Source of the DNA: Comamonas_C sp026954015
GTDB lineage: Bacteria > Pseudomonadota > Gammaproteobacteria > Burkholderiales > Burkholderiaceae_C
Assembly (NCBI GenBank): GCA_035063785.1
Contig: JAPSFS010000014.1
Location: forward strand, 12,833 to 76,832
DNA: 64,000 bases
Direction: 5' to 3'
Part shown: positions 60,579 to 64,000 of the stretch, in pieces
Position numbering within the stretch: the first letter of the stretch is position 1
How the letters are laid out: each line of letters opens with the position of its first letter
The notes under the pieces: generated by a model
Seen by the model: only the letters and a program-made list of their open reading frames with translations
The model's database searches: none
What the model was told of the DNA's origin: nothing
Translations under genes and position numbers: made by a program

Positions 60579-61334
60579 TCAGTTGCCGTAGAAATGGACG
60601 GTGTGCGGCGTGTACGGTGTACCGCTGCCCAGGAAGCGGCGCGTCACCTCACGCCCGCGCTCCGTGGCCGCCGCCTGCCGCGCCAGTTCCAGCGCCGTGG
60701 CGCGGTCCTGTGTGAGTCGCAGCCGCTGCGCCTGGATAGCCTGCTTGGCCTGCAAGGCCAGCAACTGATTCGTGGCCTGCATCGCCTGCAGCGCACCTTC
60801 GGCTGACTGGCTCTTGCCCACGAGATCGGCCAACACGCCTTCGTCGTCGCTCAGGTTCTGCGACACCTGCGCCTGCATCTGCAGAGTGGTGTGCAGGCCG
60901 CTAAGCGTGTTCTTCCAACGCTCCTGCGCATCGAGGTACATCTGATTGCCGCTCACCGTGGCGGCGTACTGCTCGGGATACAGGCGCGCGAACGCCCGAT
61001 CCAGGTTTGTCACGTCGTAGGCCAAACCCCTGGCCTGCGCAATCAGCCGCTCGGTCGTCGCCAGGTTTGCGCGCAACTGGCCCACCACGCTGGACGGCAG
61101 GCTCGCCAGGTTGCGCGCCTGATTCACCAGCATCTGCGCTTCGTGCTGGAGCTGCTGAATCTGGTTGTTGATCTGCTCCAGCGTGCGCACGGCCGTCAGC
61201 GTGTTCTGTACCAGATTGGTCGGATCAAGCACGATGTCGCCGACGCCAAACAACGCGTGGGCGGGTTGCGCGAGGCCGAAGGCGAGCACGCAGGCAGCCG
61301 TCAGCGCGGCGAGTTTCGAGGCATAGGGTCTCAT
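60579..61334 (-). CDS. trbJ: conjugal transfer protein TrbJ (VirB5-like)
   Basis: 251-residue exported pilus-tip-type protein. The signal peptide is residues 1-27 (ending QPAHA), then comes a long helical domain with LEQINNQIQQLQHEAQMLVNQARNLASLPSS and QMQAQVSQNLSDDEGV, typical of TrbJ. It is secreted to the periplasm and pilus. Its ATG overlaps the trbE stop (ATGA). Confidence 0.95.
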   Translation of the reverse strand: MRPYASKLAALTAACVLAFGLAQPAHALFGVGDIVLDPTNLVQNTLTAVRTLEQINNQIQQLQHEAQMLVNQARNLASLPSSVVGQLRANLATTERLIAQARGLAYDVTNLDRAFARLYPEQYAATVSGNQMYLDAQERWKNTLSGLHTTLQMQAQVSQNLSDDEGVLADLVGKSQSAEGALQAMQATNQLLALQAKQAIQAQRLRLTQDRATALELARQAAATERGREVTRRFLGSGTPYTPHTVHFYGN

Positions 61335-63802
61335 GGCAAGTTCTCCTGCGGGTGGTCAGCGGTACGGGGGGAGCCCGGCGTGAGGCCGGGGAACGAGGCC
61401 AGCAAATCAGCCGCCCAATCAAGGCCGCGATGGCGCAGCCAGGCACCTGCGAAACCGTGTCTGCCGGCCTCCGACAGCACGCGGCCAAGAACCTCATCAA
61501 TGGCGTGCTGGTCTTGCGGCGCAGACGCGACCACGAAGGCGAGCGCCGCCGGCCCCAGGTCGAGGTCGAACAGGCGATTGCCCAGGCGCGATTGGTAGTA
61601 GTAGTCGCGCTTCGGAACGGCTGTGGCGACGATTTCGATCTGCCGGCTGTTGAGGCCGAAGCCTTCGTAGATCGTGCGAATCTGCGGCTCGGTCGCCTGC
61701 GGGTTGGGCAAGAAAACCCGGCTCGCGCAGCTTTCGATGATTGCAGGCGCGATGCTCGAATCTTTGACGTCCGCAAGCGACTGCGTGGCGAAAATCACCG
61801 AGACGTTTTTCTTGCGCAGCGTCTTGAGCCACTGACGGATGCGCGCGGCAAACACCGGGTCGTCCAGGAACAGCCACGCTTCATCGAGGATCAGCAGCGT
61901 GGGTGCCCCATCGAAACGCTCGTCGAAGCGCGCAAAGAGGTAATGCAGCACGGCCATGACGGCGGCGCGGCTCGTCATCAGTTCCTCCATCTCGAAGCAC
62001 TGCACGTCGGCCATGCTGAGTCGGTCATGGTCGGCGTCCAGCAGCTTGCCGTGGGCGCCACCCAGCACATAGGGCGACAGCGCCTGGCGCAGTGCGTTCG
62101 ATTGCAGCAGCACCGACAGGCCGGTCATCGTGCGCTGCTCCACCGGCGCACCGGCGAGGCTGCCGAGCGCCGACCAGATGGCCGTCTTCTCGTCGGGACC
62201 GACCGCAACGCCCTCGTGCCGCAAGCGGCCTTCGACCCACTCGGCCGCCCAGGTGCGATAGCCCTCGTCATCAATGCGAGCGAGCGGCTGAAAAGCGATC
62301 TCGCCATCCGTGCCCAGGTCGTAATGTTCACCGCCCAGCCCGAGGATCGTGGCGCGCATGGAGCGCCCCATGTCGAAGGCGAAGATGCGTGATCCGGGGT
62401 AACGACGAAACTGCATCGCCAGTGTGGCGAGCAGCACCGACTTGCCCATGCCGGTCGGCCCCGCGACCAGCGTGTGGCCCACGTCGGCGATGTGCGTGAC
62501 CAGCCGGAACGGCGTGGCGCCGTCGGTGCGGGTGACGATCAGCGGCGGGCCATCAAGGTGCGCATTGCGCTCCTGGCCGGCCCACACCGCCGAGACCGGC
62601 ATCAGCTGCGCCAGGTTCAACGTCGAGACGATGGGCTGGCGCACGTTCGCGTAGGCGTTGCCGGGAACCGATGATAGCCACGCATCCACGGCGTTGAGTG
62701 TTTCGGGGATGGTGACGAAGCCGCGCCCCTGAATGACGCGCTCCACCATCCGCAGCTTTTCATCGGCCGCCGCAGGATCGGCATCAAGCACCGTCACCGT
62801 GGCGGTGAGATAACCGAAGGCGACTTGATCGCTGCCCAGTTCCTGCAGGGCAGCGTCGGCGTCGGCGGCCTTGTTGCTGGCGTCGGTATCGACCAGCGGG
62901 CTTTCCTGCTGGAAGATCGTTTCGCGCAGCAGCGCAATGACGTTCTTGCGCTTGGCGAACCACTGGCGACGTAGGCGGGCGAGCTCTTTTTCCGCTTCGG
63001 CTTTGTCCAGGCACAGAAAGCGCGTGCTCCATCGGTAGCCAAAGTCCAGGCGGTTGAGGTCGTCCAGCATTCCCGGCCAGGTCGAGGTCGGAAAGCCCCG
63101 CACCGACGCGACTCGCAGGTGATGGTCGCCGAGCATCGGCGCCAGGCCACCGACCAGCGGCGAGTCAGCCAGCAGCGCGTCGATATGGAACGGCACTTCG
63201 GGCACGGTGAGCGAATAGCGCCGCGTCGAGATGGTGGCGTGCAGGTGGGTCAGCGTCTGTGCGTCGTCCAGCCACGCGATTTCCGGCATCACGCCATCGA
63301 GCAGGTCAAAGACGCGATTTGTCTCCGCGATGAAGGCTTGCAGCCGCTCGCGCCAGTTCACGCCAACGGTCGGCCGGTTCTCGTACAGCATCCCCGCCGC
63401 GCGGGCACGCGATTCCTCGGGCGGCAGGTACACCAGCGTCAGGTGATAGCCGCTCTCGAAGTGATTGCCCGAGTCCTCGAATGTGGCCCGGCGTTCCTCG
63501 TCCACCAGCCACGACAGCGGCTCGGGGAACGCCGAGTGCGGATAGTCGGCGGCGGCGCGGCGCTCGGCCTCGATGAACAGTGCCCAGCCCGAATCCAGGC
63601 GGCGCAGCGCGTTGTTCAAGCGCGCCGACGTGGCGATCAACTCGCCTTGCGTCGCGCTGTCGAGGTCAGGCCCGCGAAACCGGGCCGTGCGCTGGAAACT
63701 GCCGTCCTTGTTCAAGACGACGCCCGGTGCGATCAGCCCGGCCCAGGGCAACCAGTCAGCCAGCAAGGCCGGGCGCTGGCGATATTCGGCAAGGTTCAGC
63801 AT
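61331..63802 (-). CDS. trbE: conjugal transfer ATPase TrbE (VirB4-like)
   Basis: 823-residue ATPase that powers pilus assembly and substrate transfer. The C-terminal half has a Walker A GPTGMGKS (near residue 450) and a Walker B-type LLILDEAW, followed by FATQSLADVKDSSIAPAIIESC, all typical of VirB4/TrbE. The N-terminal half is the CagE/VirB4 domain. The start at 63802 has a GAGGGG site and follows the trbD stop by 10 bases. Confidence 0.96.
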   Translation of the reverse strand: MLNLAEYRQRPALLADWLPWAGLIAPGVVLNKDGSFQRTARFRGPDLDSATQGELIATSARLNNALRRLDSGWALFIEAERRAAADYPHSAFPEPLSWLVDEERRATFEDSGNHFESGYHLTLVYLPPEESRARAAGMLYENRPTVGVNWRERLQAFIAETNRVFDLLDGVMPEIAWLDDAQTLTHLHATISTRRYSLTVPEVPFHIDALLADSPLVGGLAPMLGDHHLRVASVRGFPTSTWPGMLDDLNRLDFGYRWSTRFLCLDKAEAEKELARLRRQWFAKRKNVIALLRETIFQQESPLVDTDASNKAADADAALQELGSDQVAFGYLTATVTVLDADPAAADEKLRMVERVIQGRGFVTIPETLNAVDAWLSSVPGNAYANVRQPIVSTLNLAQLMPVSAVWAGQERNAHLDGPPLIVTRTDGATPFRLVTHIADVGHTLVAGPTGMGKSVLLATLAMQFRRYPGSRIFAFDMGRSMRATILGLGGEHYDLGTDGEIAFQPLARIDDEGYRTWAAEWVEGRLRHEGVAVGPDEKTAIWSALGSLAGAPVEQRTMTGLSVLLQSNALRQALSPYVLGGAHGKLLDADHDRLSMADVQCFEMEELMTSRAAVMAVLHYLFARFDERFDGAPTLLILDEAWLFLDDPVFAARIRQWLKTLRKKNVSVIFATQSLADVKDSSIAPAIIESCASRVFLPNPQATEPQIRTIYEGFGLNSRQIEIVATAVPKRDYYYQSRLGNRLFDLDLGPAALAFVVASAPQDQHAIDEVLGRVLSEAGRHGFAGAWLRHRGLDWAADLLASFPGLTPGSPRTADHPQENLP

Positions 63803-63812
63803 GGCATTCCCC

Positions 63813-64000
63813 TCACACGTCCAGCAGCGGCCGGTGCTTGATATGGCGCGCGAACACGGCCATGAACTGCGGATCGACACGCGCACCCCAGACCGCCAGC
63901 GAATGGCCGACGATCCAGAGCACCACGCCTGGAATCCACATCTGTAAGCCCAGCCCGACAGCAGCGGCCAAGGTGCCGTTAGTGATGGCCACGGTGCGCG
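63813..64000 (-). CDS. trbD: conjugal transfer protein TrbD (VirB3-like), C-terminal part
   Basis: The frame enters from beyond the window end and gives about 61 residues: a hydrophobic stretch (AAAVGLGLQMWIPGVVLWIVGHSLAVWG) followed by ARVDPQFMAVFARHIKHRPLLDV and a TGA stop. Sequence, membrane span and position directly before trbE identify TrbD. The N-terminus, trbC and trbB should lie beyond 64000. Confidence 0.88.
   Translation of the reverse strand, partial: RTVAITNGTLAAAVGLGLQMWIPGVVLWIVGHSLAVWGARVDPQFMAVFARHIKHRPLLDV

Noticed and set aside
1..64000. CRISPR arrays, insertion-sequence transposases, rRNA genes or a replication origin
   Set aside because: No regularly spaced repeats, transposase-like products, rRNA sequences or iteron clusters were seen on either strand.

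Overview
The window is GC-rich DNA with dense genes and many 4-base ATGA stop/start overlaps. Its housekeeping blocks (ndk-rlmN-pilF-rodZ-ispG, surE-pcm-nlpD-rluD, yicC-gmk-rpoZ-spoT, kinase-phosphatase-rph-rdgB-hemW) are those of a betaproteobacterium of the order Burkholderiales, most likely family Comamonadaceae. The genus cannot be read from the sequence. A palindromic intergenic repeat typical of that family recurs through the core half.

Layout. 1-9.3 kb: two minus-strand housekeeping operons for isoprenoid synthesis, cell shape and pili, rRNA and tRNA-linked modification, nucleotide balance, protein repair and cell-wall amidase control. 9.4-13.3 kb: a quinone oxidoreductase, a diguanylate cyclase, a CBS-pair protein and a glutathione S-transferase. 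13.3-20.5 kb: an MFS carrier and an IclR regulator face a tightly coupled operon (short-chain dehydrogenase, FMO-like monooxygenase, bile-acid/sodium-type symporter, second dehydrogenase/epimerase, EamA exporter) that looks like a catabolic module for an unknown hydrophobic or cyclic substrate. 20.6-25 kb: an RND efflux pump (adaptor plus inner-membrane pump). 25-27.5 kb: a 3-hydroxybenzoate 4-monooxygenase-like gene and a divergent MarR regulator with a clear operator over the promoter.

27.5-49.7 kb: rpsU and yqeY are separated by an A/T-richer gene for an exported VPLPA-CTERM protein. Then come lldD and kynU, a tartrate/D-malate dehydrogenase, pmbA-yjgA-mog, the spoT-rpoZ-gmk-yicC block, a Ser/Thr kinase and PP2C phosphatase pair beside rph-rdgB-hemW, an I78 inhibitor lipoprotein, a SPOR-domain membrane protein and an amino-acid-type ABC transporter without an ATPase gene.

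49.7-55.9 kb is a mosaic accessory zone: a truncated SprT-like gene, a VIT/VWA protein, a MerR regulator and two unrecognised genes, then a region with an integrase remnant, an orphan tRNA 3' half and tandem arm-site-like repeats. It ends at a tRNA-Ile(CAU) gene interrupted in its anticodon loop by a 256-nt group I intron. 55.95-64 kb, running off the window, is a Trb/VirB-type conjugation cluster (trbD-E-J-L-F-G-I plus a DUF2274 gene) of an integrative conjugative element, ending about 65 bases from the tRNA gene. The intron-split tRNA at a mobile-element junction is the most unusual object seen.
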